From Rhodococcus sp. HNM0563 (lineage in GTDB: Bacteria; Actinomycetota; Actinomycetes; Mycobacteriales; Mycobacteriaceae), in contig NZ_JAASAF010000003.1 in assembly GCF_012726195.1 (NCBI RefSeq), positions 248,001 to 312,000 on the forward strand: DNA of 64,000 nt, given 5' to 3'. This document shows positions 1 to 8,819 of this stretch, piece by piece (positions within the stretch are counted from its first letter, which is position 1; each line of letters opens with the position of its first letter). Position numbers and translations under genes: made by a program. Under the pieces are notes generated by a model. It worked only from the letters and a program-made list of their open reading frames with translations, did no database searches and was not told the origin of the DNA.

Positions 1-470
1 TCGGAGGCCAGGTCCTGCTTGATGGCCGGGTTGTCGACGTCGAATTCGCCGGTGTCGTGGCGGATGTTGTATCCGCCCTCGGTGACGGTGAACGAGACGA
101 TCTTCGTGCTCGGCGCTGCGAGGAGTTCGATGACGGCCTCGGGTTCGTCGGGCGCATACCGATAGTCGACGATCGACCCGATCACGCGGGGTTCCCATGT
201 CCCATCGGGGTGGGTGAGCACCAGCGTGTAGAGGTTGTCCTGGGCGGCGAGGGCCTCCTGCATCCGGCGATCGCCCGGCATGACGCCGACCCCGCAGATC
301 CCCCAGTCCTTCGCGAGGCCCTGCTCGAGGAGACGGTCGACGTACATCGCCTGATGCGCACGATGGAATCCCCCGACACCGAAATGCACGATACCGACGG
401 TCACGTCGTCCCGGGAATAGGTCGGCGTAGGTATACCCAGCTCCGGCAGGGTCTCTTCACTCGGTTCCAC
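1..470 (-). CDS. Mannitol 2-dehydrogenase family polyol dehydrogenase (C-terminus beyond window)
   Basis: NAD(P)-dependent oxidoreductase expected to interconvert a hexitol such as mannitol and its ketose in the cytoplasm. Only about 156 N-terminal residues are in the window; the family is usually near 490 residues, so the rest lies to the left. The Rossmann start GVGGFHRAHQ (about residues 31-40) is typical of long-chain polyol dehydrogenases, and TVTEGGYNI follows later. I chose the GTG at 470 because GGAGG lies 7 bases upstream and no earlier in-frame start is close; this start overlaps the end of the upstream sorbitol-type dehydrogenase gene. Co-location with a polyol-type ABC importer supports the role. 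The exact substrate (mannitol, arabitol, sorbitol) cannot be read from this fragment. Confidence 0.88.
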   Translation of the reverse strand, partial: MEPSEETLPELGIPTPTYSRDDVTVGIVHFGVGGFHRAHQAMYVDRLLEQGLAKDWGICGVGVMPGDRRMQEALAAQDNLYTLVLTHPDGTWEPRVIGSIVDYRYAPDEPEAVIELLAAPSTKIVSFTVTEGGYNIRHDTGEFDVDNPAIKQDLAS

Positions 471-1524
471 GTTGCGCCTCCACGGTGGGTGATACGTGTA
501 CAACTGCCTTGATCGAGCCGGGGACCCGATCGGAATCGAGGGCATCGACAGATTTCTCGAGCGGGAAGTGCGCGGTGACCATCGAATCGAGGTCGACCCG
601 ACCGGACTCGAGAAGACGCAGCGCCGTCGGCCACGTATTCGCGTATCGGAAGACGCCGGTGAGCACCAATTCCCGGTTCTGGATCACCTGCACGGGTATC
701 GGCATCGTCTCGGCACCCGACCCCACGAGTACGACGGTGCCCGCGGGACGGACGGCGCGGATACCCGAGTTCACCGCCGAGGGCGATCCGGACGCATCGA
801 TGTAGGCGTCGACCCGCAGATGCGACATGTCGTCCGATCGTGGATCGCGGGTGACGGTGGCACCGAATCTCCGCGCGACCTCGCGTCGGTGTTCGTCCAG
901 GTCGGTCACGATGATGTCGACGGCCCCGAATGCACGCGCGACCTGGACGGTGACGATGCCGACCGGACCCGCGCCGCTGACCAGCACGCTCGACCCGGCC
1001 GTCACCTGCGCCTTCCGGACCGCGGCGATCCCCACCGACAGCGGTTCGCACAGCGCCGCGGCATCGTCGGACACCGTGTCCGGAACTGGATGAGCGAAGT
1101 GTGCGCCGATGGTCACGTACTCGCACAGCGCGCCGTCGACCGGTGGCGTCGCGTAGAACTGCATGTGCGGACACAGGTTGTAGTCGCCTCGCCGGGTCGG
1201 GGCGCTGCCCGGGTCGGGGCGTTGCGGCTCGATCGACACCCTTTGCCCGATGCGTTCGGCGGACACCCCCTCCCCGACAGCGACGATCGTCCCGGACGCC
1301 TCGTGCCCGAGAATGAGCGGCGCCTCGACCACGAATTCGCCGATGCGGCCTTCACGGTAGTAGTGCGCATCGGATCCACAGACCCCCACGGACGCGACCC
1401 GGATCAGCACGTCACCGGGAGCGGGCTCGGGAACGAGGCGTTCCTCCATCTCGATCCGCCCCGGCTCGACGAGGACCGCCGCGCGCATCGTCGCCGGAAG
1501 AGCCGAATCTGTTGTGTAGATCAC
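457..1524 (-). CDS. Zinc-dependent sorbitol/L-iditol dehydrogenase-like MDR protein
   Basis: Medium-chain alcohol dehydrogenase, 355 residues, closest in pattern to sorbitol/xylitol dehydrogenases that oxidise a polyol C2 hydroxyl with NAD+. Catalytic-zinc ligands are visible: Cys49 in GVCGSD, His74-Glu75 in GHEASG, and Glu160 in CEPLSVG. The nucleotide-binding motif GAGPVG is near residues 184-189. The four-cysteine structural zinc site is absent (one Cys in RGDYNLCPHM), as in classical sorbitol dehydrogenases. It is the first gene of a minus-strand operon with the mannitol-dehydrogenase-family gene and diverges from the SorC regulator. The GTG at 1524 is used; an ATG at 1488 would also preserve the fold. 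Confidence 0.9.
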   Translation of the reverse strand: MIYTTDSALPATMRAAVLVEPGRIEMEERLVPEPAPGDVLIRVASVGVCGSDAHYYREGRIGEFVVEAPLILGHEASGTIVAVGEGVSAERIGQRVSIEPQRPDPGSAPTRRGDYNLCPHMQFYATPPVDGALCEYVTIGAHFAHPVPDTVSDDAAALCEPLSVGIAAVRKAQVTAGSSVLVSGAGPVGIVTVQVARAFGAVDIIVTDLDEHRREVARRFGATVTRDPRSDDMSHLRVDAYIDASGSPSAVNSGIRAVRPAGTVVLVGSGAETMPIPVQVIQNRELVLTGVFRYANTWPTALRLLESGRVDLDSMVTAHFPLEKSVDALDSDRVPGSIKAVVHVSPTVEAQRGTE

Positions 1525-1542
1525 ACTCCGATGCTAACCTAC

Positions 1543-1576
1543 TGAGCACATGAACGCACCCCTGCGCATTTGCTCA
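1543..1576. promoter_or_regulatory. Candidate operator in the divergent polyol promoter region
   Basis: Inverted repeat with 10-base arms TGAGCACATG and CATTTGCTCA (9 of 10 positions complementary) separated by 14 bases. It lies between the divergent dehydrogenase and SorC-regulator starts, so it is a good candidate binding site for that regulator. The function is inferred from symmetry and position only. Confidence 0.5.
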
Positions 1577-1615
1577 TGAGATTCGAATGCTGCAGGCACA
1601 GAGGAGAGCCCTTCC

Positions 1616-2671
1616 GTGACGAATCCCAGTCCAGCACCGAAGGCGCCGGACGGCGACACCACAGCCGCACCCGAAGACCTCCGCCTGGCCCTGCGCGCGG
1701 CAACCCTCTACTACCTCGACGGGCTCACCCAGGCCCAGGTGGCGGACCGACTCGGCGTCTCCCGCGCGACCGCCGGACGCCTCGTGGCGCGCGCCCGCAC
1801 TCACGGCCTCGTCCGCATCGAGGTCGCCACACCTCCCCACCTCCGCGACGACCTGCACGCCGATATCGAGCACGCGCTCGAGAAGCGATTCGGACTCACC
1901 GAAGCAGTGGTCGTCGGCGTTCGCGTCGACGACCGTGGGCCGGTGGACAACTCGGCGAGCTTCGCCGTGCTGGGCCGCGCGGCCGCCTCCCTCCTGACCC
2001 GCCGCCTCCGACCCGCCGACACCCTCGGATTCACCTGGGGACCCGAAACCATCGCTGTCGCCCAGGCGATTCCGTCCGGCGTGGCCACATGCAAGACAAT
2101 CGTGCAACTGGACGGCTCGGTCACCACGAGCACCTACCAGACCGGCACCGAGTACGTGCTCGGACGATGCGCCGAACAGCTTCAGGCGCAGCCGGTTCGG
2201 CTCCCCACTCCCCTCTACGCCGACGCCACGACCGTCACGTCCATGCGCACCGACTCGGTGATCTCCCGCACGCTCGAATTGGGCTCCCGAGCCGACGTGA
2301 TGATGTTCGGCGTCGGTGCAGTGTCCTCCTCCACAACGCTGTTCGAGGGCAGCTTCCTCGACACCGCGATGCTCGATACGCTCGACGAGCTGGGCGCGGT
2401 CGGGGAAATCGGTGGCCGGTTCTTCCGAGAGGACGGAACACCCGCCCACGTCGAACTCGAAACCCGCACGATGTCGACACCGTTGTCCGACATCGCCTCA
2501 TGTCCGTCGACAATCCTGGTCACCGGCGGCGCATCGAAGCACCGCGCGGCCCACGGCGCCCTCTGCGGCGGCTACGCGACCATGCTCGTCTGCGACATCG
2601 CCTGCGCAGAATGGCTCCTCGATCGATCCTCCACCCACTCGCACGACTCGGGCAGGCTCCCACCGAAATGA
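1616..2671 (+). CDS. SorC/DeoR-family sugar-binding transcriptional regulator
   Basis: Cytoplasmic DNA-binding regulator, 351 residues, expected to control the flanking polyol genes in response to a phosphorylated or free polyol. An N-terminal helix-turn-helix (about residues 37-59, GLTQAQVADRLGVSRATAGRLV) is followed by a SorC-type sugar-binding domain with FTWGPETIAVAQAIP and MFGVGAVSSSTTLFEG. The GTG start at 1616 is preceded by AGAGGAGAG. It is followed after 5 bases by the binding-protein gene, so regulator and transporter are probably co-transcribed. SorC proteins can activate or repress; the direction here is not known. Confidence 0.92.
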   Translation: MTNPSPAPKAPDGDTTAAPEDLRLALRAATLYYLDGLTQAQVADRLGVSRATAGRLVARARTHGLVRIEVATPPHLRDDLHADIEHALEKRFGLTEAVVVGVRVDDRGPVDNSASFAVLGRAAASLLTRRLRPADTLGFTWGPETIAVAQAIPSGVATCKTIVQLDGSVTTSTYQTGTEYVLGRCAEQLQAQPVRLPTPLYADATTVTSMRTDSVISRTLELGSRADVMMFGVGAVSSSTTLFEGSFLDTAMLDTLDELGAVGEIGGRFFREDGTPAHVELETRTMSTPLSDIASCPSTILVTGGASKHRAAHGALCGGYATMLVCDIACAEWLLDRSSTHSHDSGRLPPK

Positions 2672-2676
2672 GGTAG

Positions 2677-4056
2677 ATGGCGTTGCAACCACCCGGAAGC
2701 AGTACCCGCACACCCAGTTTCACCGGCAAGCTGATTGTCGGAGCCGGAGCGCTGTGCCTGGCGCTTTCCGGCTGCGCCGGAGCCGGATCCCTCGGCGCAT
2801 CCGACCGGACCGTCACCATCGCGATGGTGTCCAACTCCCAGATGACGGACGCGCGCTCGCTCGCGTCGCAATTCGAGGAGGAGAATCCGGACATCGATCT
2901 CCGCTTCGTCACACTGTCGGAGAACGAAGCGCGCGCGAAGATCACCGCGTCCACCGCGATGGGCGGGGGCGAATTCGACGTGGTGATGATCAGCAACTAC
3001 GAGACGCCGCAGTGGGCGGAGTACGGGTGGCTGACCAACCTGGGCCCGTTCATCGACGCCACCGAAGGATACGACGAGGACGACTTCATTCCGTCACTGC
3101 GTGAGGCGCTCTCGTACAACGGCGACATGTATTCGGTGCCGTTCTACGGCGAATCCTCGTTCCTCATGTACCGGAAGGATCTGTTCGAGGAAGCCGGCAT
3201 CACCCTGTCCGATCCACCGACCTGGGACGAGGTCGCCGATGCCGCTGCACAACTCGACGGACCGGATGTCAACGGGATCTGCCTGCGAGGCAAGCCCGGT
3301 TGGGGTGAGCTGCTGGCACCGCTCGACACCGTGATCAACACCTTCGGCGGCCGTTGGTTCGACGAGGACTGGAACGCCCAGCTCAACTCTCCCGAGGTGC
3401 AACGCGCCGTCGAGTTCTATGTCGACCTCGTCCGCACCTACGGTCAGCCCGGCGCTGCTACCAGCGGGTTCACCGAATGCGCCACGCAACTCGCGCAGGG
3501 CCGTGTCGCGATGTGGTACGACTCGACCTCTGCGGTCTCGACGCTGGAAGACCCGTCCTCGAGCAATGTTGTCGGCAAGATCGGCTATGCCCCCGCACCC
3601 GTCATGGAGAAGGACCCGTCCGGCTGGCTCTACACGTGGTCGCTCGGAATCCCTGCGAGCAGTGAGAACGCCGACGACGCATGGAAGTTCATCTCGTGGA
3701 TGACCGACCAGAATTACATGCGCCTGGTCGGTGAAGAACTCGGGTGGGAGCGCGTTCCCCCCGGTAGCCGCCTCTCGACGTACGAGATCCCCGAATACAA
3801 GGAGGCGTCGCAGGCTTACGGGCCCATCACTCTCGAATCCATCGAGGGTGCCGACCAAGCGAACCCCACAGTAGACCCAGTTCCGTACACCGGAATCCAA
3901 TTCTTGGCGATACCCGAATTCCAGGACCTCGGCACCCGGGTGAGCCAACAGATCAGCGCTGCCATCGCCGGCCGTCAAACTGTCGCTGAAGCGCTCGATC
4001 AAGCCCAGAAGTACGCCGAAGCCGTCGGCGCAACGTATCGGGAGGAATCGCAGTGA
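2677..4056 (+). CDS. ABC importer sugar/polyol-binding lipoprotein
   Basis: Extracellular solute-binding lipoprotein, 459 residues, family 1 of sugar-binding proteins (SmoE/MalE type), feeding the two permeases downstream. The N-terminus has a positively charged start, a hydrophobic core and a lipobox LSGC with Cys33 as the lipidated residue. The mature part has typical family segments such as FDVVMISNYETPQWAEYGWLTNL and YSVPFYGESSFLMYRKDLFEEAGI. It begins 5 bases after the regulator and overlaps the first permease start. The order of binding protein, two permeases and ATPase beside polyol dehydrogenases points to sorbitol/mannitol uptake; the substrate itself is inferred. Confidence 0.92.
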   Translation: MALQPPGSSTRTPSFTGKLIVGAGALCLALSGCAGAGSLGASDRTVTIAMVSNSQMTDARSLASQFEEENPDIDLRFVTLSENEARAKITASTAMGGGEFDVVMISNYETPQWAEYGWLTNLGPFIDATEGYDEDDFIPSLREALSYNGDMYSVPFYGESSFLMYRKDLFEEAGITLSDPPTWDEVADAAAQLDGPDVNGICLRGKPGWGELLAPLDTVINTFGGRWFDEDWNAQLNSPEVQRAVEFYVDLVRTYGQPGAATSGFTECATQLAQGRVAMWYDSTSAVSTLEDPSSSNVVGKIGYAPAPVMEKDPSGWLYTWSLGIPASSENADDAWKFISWMTDQNYMRLVGEELGWERVPPGSRLSTYEIPEYKEASQAYGPITLESIEGADQANPTVDPVPYTGIQFLAIPEFQDLGTRVSQQISAAIAGRQTVAEALDQAQKYAEAVGATYREESQ

Positions 4057-5018
4057 CTGCCCTCGATGTGCCTCAACCGACACCGGATGTAGCCGAACGC
4101 ATCCGCCGTGTCAAAGCAGCGAAGAACGAGAAAGTCTCCCGTGCCGAGGGCTGGCGGCTGCGTGGCCCCCTGCTGCCCGCACTGATCTTCATGATCGTGG
4201 TGACACAGATACCGTTCCTGTTCACCCTCTTCTACTCCACGCAGTCCTGGAACCTCGTCAGCCCCGGTTCCCGACGGTTCGTCGGGCTACAGAACTACGT
4301 CGATGTGTTCCAGGACAGTCAGTTCTGGCAGGTAGCACTCAACACCGTCATCCTCATCGTCGGTACCGTGCTGATCTCGGTGGTTCTCGGCCTACTGCTC
4401 GCGCTACTGCTCGACCGCGTGTTCCTCGGCAGGGGCATCGTCCGCACCATGCTGATCACACCGTTCCTGGTCACCCCTGTCGCCGCGGCACTGGTGTGGA
4501 AGACCTCGATGTTCGATCCCATCTTCGGGATCGTGAACTGGGTCCTGTCCCCGTTCGGGGTCGGCGAGGTCGATTGGATCAGCCGATACCCGCTGCCCAC
4601 GGTGATGGTCGCGCTGATCTGGCAGTGGACACCGTTCATGATGCTGTTGATCCTCGCCGGGCTGCAGTCGATGCCCCGCGACATCCTCGAGGCAGGTCGC
4701 GTCGACGGAGCGAGCGGTTTCTCACTGTTCCGCGAACTCACACTGCCGCACCTGCGTCGATTCATCGAACTCGGCACGGTGCTCGGCGCCATCTATCTCA
4801 TCAACACGTTCGACGCGATCTACATGATGACGCAGGGCGGGCCCGGGACGGCGAGCGCGAATCTCCCGTTCTACATCTACCAGCGTGCGTTCCTCGGCTT
4901 CGACATCGGCCAGGCCGCGGCGATGGGTGTGGTCGTCGTGATCGCCACGATCGTCATCGCGACCTTCGCACTGCGCCTGATCTTCAAGTCGTTCACCGGT
5001 AAGGAGGAAGCGGCATGA
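4053..5018 (+). CDS. ABC sugar/polyol permease, first subunit (MalF type)
   Basis: Inner-membrane permease of 321 residues with about six hydrophobic segments after a charged N-terminal tail. The cytoplasmic EAA-type loop that contacts the ATPase is visible as ILEAGRVDGASGFSLFRELT. It belongs to the binding-protein-dependent transport family used for di- and monosaccharides and polyols. The GTG start overlaps the stop of the binding-protein gene, and its own stop overlaps the second permease start, indicating translational coupling. It should form a heterodimeric channel with the next gene product. Confidence 0.92.
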   Translation: MTALDVPQPTPDVAERIRRVKAAKNEKVSRAEGWRLRGPLLPALIFMIVVTQIPFLFTLFYSTQSWNLVSPGSRRFVGLQNYVDVFQDSQFWQVALNTVILIVGTVLISVVLGLLLALLLDRVFLGRGIVRTMLITPFLVTPVAAALVWKTSMFDPIFGIVNWVLSPFGVGEVDWISRYPLPTVMVALIWQWTPFMMLLILAGLQSMPRDILEAGRVDGASGFSLFRELTLPHLRRFIELGTVLGAIYLINTFDAIYMMTQGGPGTASANLPFYIYQRAFLGFDIGQAAAMGVVVVIATIVIATFALRLIFKSFTGKEEAA

Positions 5019-5905
5019 GCACCACAGCTGCGGGCCCGCAGACATCGGACACCACGCTGCCGACCGGGAAGGCCACACGAACGGTCCGCAAACGCAAGCA
5101 CCGCAAGATGAACCCGTGGGGCATCGTCGCCTGGATCGCCGCCATCGGTTTCTTCTTCCCAGTGTTCTGGATGGTGCTCACCGCATTCAAACAGGAGTCG
5201 GACGCCTACTCCGACCCTCCGAAATTCATCTTCACACCCACTTTGGAACAGTTCCGTTCCGTCTTCGAGACCGGCGCGAGCACAGCACTGCTCAATTCGG
5301 CGTTCGCGACCATCGTCTCGACCGTGTTCGTGCTCCTGCTCGGCGTGCCCGCGGCATTCGCATTGTCGTTGCGGCCGGTCCGCAAGACCCAGGACGCGCT
5401 GTTCTTCTTCATCAGTACAAAGATGCTGCCGATCGTCGCGGCGATCATCCCGTTGTACGTGATCGTCGCGAATATCGGTCTACTCGACAATATCTGGGCT
5501 CTGATCGTCCTGTACACCGCGATGAACCTGCCCATCGCCGTGTGGATGATGCGGTCGTTCTTCCTCGAAGTCCCGGGCGAACTGCTCGAGGCCGCCAGCA
5601 TGGATGGCGCGAGTCTGTGGACTTCCGTGCGCGAGGTGATACTCCCGCTCGTCTCACCCGGCATCGCCGCGACCGCGCTCATCTGCGTGATCTTCTCGTG
5701 GAACGAGTTCTTCTTCGCCGTCAACCTCACTGCCGTTCAGGCCCAGACGATCCCGGTGTTCCTGGTCGGGTTCATCACCGGCGAGGGACTGTACTGGGCG
5801 CAGCTGTCCGCTGCCGCGACGATGGCTGCCCTCCCCGTCGTGCTCGCCGGATGGATCGCCCAGAACAAGCTCGTACGCGGCCTGTCGTTCGGCGCCATCA
5901 AGTAA
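5015..5905 (+). CDS. ABC sugar/polyol permease, second subunit (MalG type)
   Basis: Inner-membrane permease of 296 residues and partner of the preceding subunit. Several membrane helices follow a basic N-terminal tail (KATRTVRKRKHRKMNPWG). The EAA loop reads LLEAASMDGASLWTSVREVILP. The ATG overlaps the previous stop codon (ATGA). The gene is followed by a 43-base gap before the ATPase gene, still consistent with one transcript. Family membership is clear; the substrate is inferred from the neighbouring dehydrogenases. Confidence 0.92.
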   Translation: MSTTAAGPQTSDTTLPTGKATRTVRKRKHRKMNPWGIVAWIAAIGFFFPVFWMVLTAFKQESDAYSDPPKFIFTPTLEQFRSVFETGASTALLNSAFATIVSTVFVLLLGVPAAFALSLRPVRKTQDALFFFISTKMLPIVAAIIPLYVIVANIGLLDNIWALIVLYTAMNLPIAVWMMRSFFLEVPGELLEAASMDGASLWTSVREVILPLVSPGIAATALICVIFSWNEFFFAVNLTAVQAQTIPVFLVGFITGEGLYWAQLSAAATMAALPVVLAGWIAQNKLVRGLSFGAIK

Positions 5906-5948
5906 GCCACCGATTCTCGACTTCCTCCCGAAACGAAGGGTTTCCATC

Positions 5949-7031
5949 ATGGCCGAGATCACCTATCGGAACGCCTCCTGCATCTACGAGAACTCCGATT
6001 CACTCGCCGTCGACTCGCTCGACCTCGATATCGAGGACGGTGAGTTCGTCGTCCTCGTCGGGCCGTCAGGGTCGGGTAAGAGTACAGCCCTGCGCATGCT
6101 CGCAGGGCTCGAAGACATCGACGAGGGCTCGATTTCCATCGGCGGCGTCGACATGACAGGTGTGCCGTCCAAAGATCGCGACATCGCCATGGTCTTCCAG
6201 AACTACGCGCTGTACCCGAACAAGACCGTCGCCGAGAACATGGGCTTCGCCCTCAAGATGCGCGGGATCGGCGCCGAGGAACGTCGACGGAAGGTCGAGG
6301 AGGCAGCCAAGGTCCTCGACCTCACCGAATACCTCGACCGCAAGCCCGCGAAGCTGTCGGGTGGTCAGCGCCAGCGTGTCGCAATGGGACGTGCGATCGT
6401 CCGCGAACCGCAGGTGTTCTGCATGGACGAACCACTCTCGAACCTCGATGCGAAGCTGCGTGTGCAGACCCGCACACAGATCGCTGCCCTCCAGCGTCGC
6501 CTGGGCACCACCACCGTGTACGTCACCCATGACCAGGTCGAGGCAATGACGATGGGCGATCGCGTCGCCGTGCTGAAGCGGGGGCAACTGCAGCAGTTCT
6601 CGTCGCCGACCGAACTGTACGACCGCCCGGCGAACGCCTTCGTCGCCGGGTTCATCGGTTCCCCGGCGATGAATCTGCTCCCCGCCACCGTCACCGATGA
6701 CGGAGTCCTCTTGGGCAACACGGTGATCCCGGTCGAACGTGACCGGATCACCAGCCTTCACTCGGCCGGGATCACATCCGTCACGGCGGGGATCCGTCCT
6801 GAGCAGTTCGAAATCACCGAGGGTGAGGGTGTGGAGGCAGTCGTCGAACTCGTGGAAGAGCTCGGCAGCGAATCGTACGTCCACACACGGGTACCCGGAA
6901 GCGGAGATCAGATCGTCGCGCGCTCACTGACCCGTACCCCCGCCCGCCTCGCGGACACGATCCATCTGCGTAAGCGTGAGGGCGCCGTGCACCTGTTCCA
7001 TCCCGAGACCGGGGAGCGGGTGGGCGACTGA
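5949..7031 (+). CDS. ABC importer ATPase, MalK/UgpC type
   Basis: Cytoplasmic ATPase of 360 residues that energises the polyol importer. Walker A is GPSGSGKST (about 38-46), the Q-loop is VFQNYALYP, the signature is LSGGQ (136-140), Walker B is VFCMDEP (155-161) and the H-loop is VTHDQ. The roughly 120-residue C-terminal part is the TOBE regulatory region typical of MalK/SmoK proteins, which distinguishes it from exporter ATPases. It is the last gene of the importer operon. Such ATPases are sometimes shared between several sugar importers; that cannot be judged here. Confidence 0.93.
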   Translation: MAEITYRNASCIYENSDSLAVDSLDLDIEDGEFVVLVGPSGSGKSTALRMLAGLEDIDEGSISIGGVDMTGVPSKDRDIAMVFQNYALYPNKTVAENMGFALKMRGIGAEERRRKVEEAAKVLDLTEYLDRKPAKLSGGQRQRVAMGRAIVREPQVFCMDEPLSNLDAKLRVQTRTQIAALQRRLGTTTVYVTHDQVEAMTMGDRVAVLKRGQLQQFSSPTELYDRPANAFVAGFIGSPAMNLLPATVTDDGVLLGNTVIPVERDRITSLHSAGITSVTAGIRPEQFEITEGEGVEAVVELVEELGSESYVHTRVPGSGDQIVARSLTRTPARLADTIHLRKREGAVHLFHPETGERVGD

Positions 7032-7086
7032 CCCGTCGTGCCCCGCCCGGCCGCGTAGAATTCGATTCCGGGCGGAGAGGAGCGCG

Positions 7087-8724
7087 ATGGACGCATCGGA
7101 TGCGCTCGCTCTCGCGGACACCGCGTTCCGCGACCGAGCGTGGATACTCGCGGCCGACCAGTTCCGGGTGGCGGACGAGCTCCGCTCCCTCTCTGCCGCG
7201 GATCTCGACCGCGCAGCGCAATGTACATATCTGATCGGCAGTGAGGACCAGTGCATCCGGCTGCTCGAACGCGCAATTACCGCGCACCTCGCCGATGGCC
7301 GGCCCGACCGCGCAGGCCAGAGCACTTTCTGGCTCGCGTACATCCTGTCCGACCTCGGCGAGGCCGCGCGTACCGCCGGGTGGCTCGCCCGTGCCGAACG
7401 CGCCCTCTCTGCGCAACGTTCCACCGACGCGGTGCGCGCGGTCCGGGCGCTGCTCACCCTGCCACCCGCGATCGGGACGCTGCTCGGCGGTGACCCCGAG
7501 GCCGCGCTGATGACGCTCACCGCTGCTCGCGAGATCGGTCTGGAGTGCGGCCACCGCGACCTCGTGGCACTCAGTGGAATCGGCGTCGGGCAGGCACGGA
7601 TCCTACTCGGTCACACGCGAGACGGCCTTGCAGTGCTCGACGAGACCATGGTGTCGGTGACGACCGGTGAGGTCTCCCCCATCGCGACCGGGATCCTCTA
7701 CTGCGCGGCAATCATCACCTGCCATGAGACCTATCAGCTCCGCCGTGCCGCCGAGTGGACGCGCGCGCTGGGCGACTGGTGCGATGCACAGCCCGACCTC
7801 GTGCCGTTCCGAGGCCAATGTCTTGTCCACCGAGCCGAGATGCTGCACCTGCACGGTGCGTGGCGAGACGCGATGGAACAGGCGAGGCTCGCGTGCCGCC
7901 GGTTGTCCGAACCTGTCGCCAACCCTGCGATCGGTATGGCCCACTACGAACTTGCCGAACTGCACCGTGTGCGCGGTGAGTTCTCCGCCGCCGACGCCGC
8001 GTATCGTCGGGCGGCGCTCGCCGGCCACGAGGTTCATCCGGGCCTGGCCCGGCTGCGGCTTGCGCAGGGAAACCTCGACAGCGCTCGCGCGGGAATCGAT
8101 CGCGCTCTGTCCGAGTCGACGTCGCTCTACCGTCCGCGAATGCTCGAAGCTGCCGTCGAGGTGGCGATCGTCGACGGCAACGTCGTGGGTGCACGTCGCT
8201 TCGCGGAGGAACTGGACGCCGTGGCATCCCGAGCCGAGTCCACAGCGCTCACCGCCATGGCCGCACAGGCATTCGGTGCCGTGCTGTTCGCCGAGGGCGA
8301 CTCCCGTCAGGCCCTCGACCGCCTCCGAACCGCGTGGCGATTGTGGCAGGACCTCGACGCGCCCTATCCCTGCGCACAGGTCCGAGTACTGCAGGGACGC
8401 TGCTGCGACGCACTCGGCGACCAGGACACCGCAATGATGGAGTTCGAGTCGGCCGCGACACTCTTCCGAGAACTCGGGGCGACGAACGATCTCGAGCAGC
8501 TCCGTCGCTACGTTCCGCGCCCGTCGACTCCGGCGGGTCTGACGCCACGCGAGGTCGAGGTGCTGCGCGTGGTTGCCGCCGGTAAAACCAACCGCGAGAT
8601 CGCCGAAACCCTGGTCCTCAGCGAGAAGACGGTCGCCCGTCACCTGAGCAACATCTTCGCCAAACTCGATGTCTCGTCGCGTTCGGCCGCCACCGCGTAT
8701 GCGTACGAACACAACCTCATGTGA
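7087..8724 (+). CDS. TPR-containing LuxR-family transcriptional regulator
   Basis: Predicted cytoplasmic regulator of 545 residues. The last 60 or so residues are a LuxR/GerE helix-turn-helix (LTPREVEVLRVVAAGKTNREIAETLVLSEKTVARHLSNIFAKL). The remainder is alanine-rich helical repeat sequence resembling tetratricopeptide repeats (for example AHYELAELHRVRGEFSAADAAYRRA). No N-terminal P-loop is seen, unlike the large MalT/LAL regulators. I chose the ATG at 7087 because a strong GGAGAGGAG lies just upstream; longer frames lack support. It follows the polyol importer by 55 bases, but a functional link is unproven. The effector and targets are unknown. Confidence 0.85.
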   Translation: MDASDALALADTAFRDRAWILAADQFRVADELRSLSAADLDRAAQCTYLIGSEDQCIRLLERAITAHLADGRPDRAGQSTFWLAYILSDLGEAARTAGWLARAERALSAQRSTDAVRAVRALLTLPPAIGTLLGGDPEAALMTLTAAREIGLECGHRDLVALSGIGVGQARILLGHTRDGLAVLDETMVSVTTGEVSPIATGILYCAAIITCHETYQLRRAAEWTRALGDWCDAQPDLVPFRGQCLVHRAEMLHLHGAWRDAMEQARLACRRLSEPVANPAIGMAHYELAELHRVRGEFSAADAAYRRAALAGHEVHPGLARLRLAQGNLDSARAGIDRALSESTSLYRPRMLEAAVEVAIVDGNVVGARRFAEELDAVASRAESTALTAMAAQAFGAVLFAEGDSRQALDRLRTAWRLWQDLDAPYPCAQVRVLQGRCCDALGDQDTAMMEFESAATLFRELGATNDLEQLRRYVPRPSTPAGLTPREVEVLRVVAAGKTNREIAETLVLSEKTVARHLSNIFAKLDVSSRSAATAYAYEHNLM

Positions 8725-8819
8725 ATGGTCCTCTACACACAATTACCCATGATGCAGGGCCTGTGTATCTGCACATATCGCCCGATGCGGGGTACCTGCT
8801 CCACTCATACCGTCGAAGC

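Noticed and set aside
1570-2676. 368-codon plus-strand frame inside the SorC regulator
   Set aside because: Arg/Pro-rich shadow frame; the overlapping frame has HTH and sugar-binding motifs and a ribosome site.
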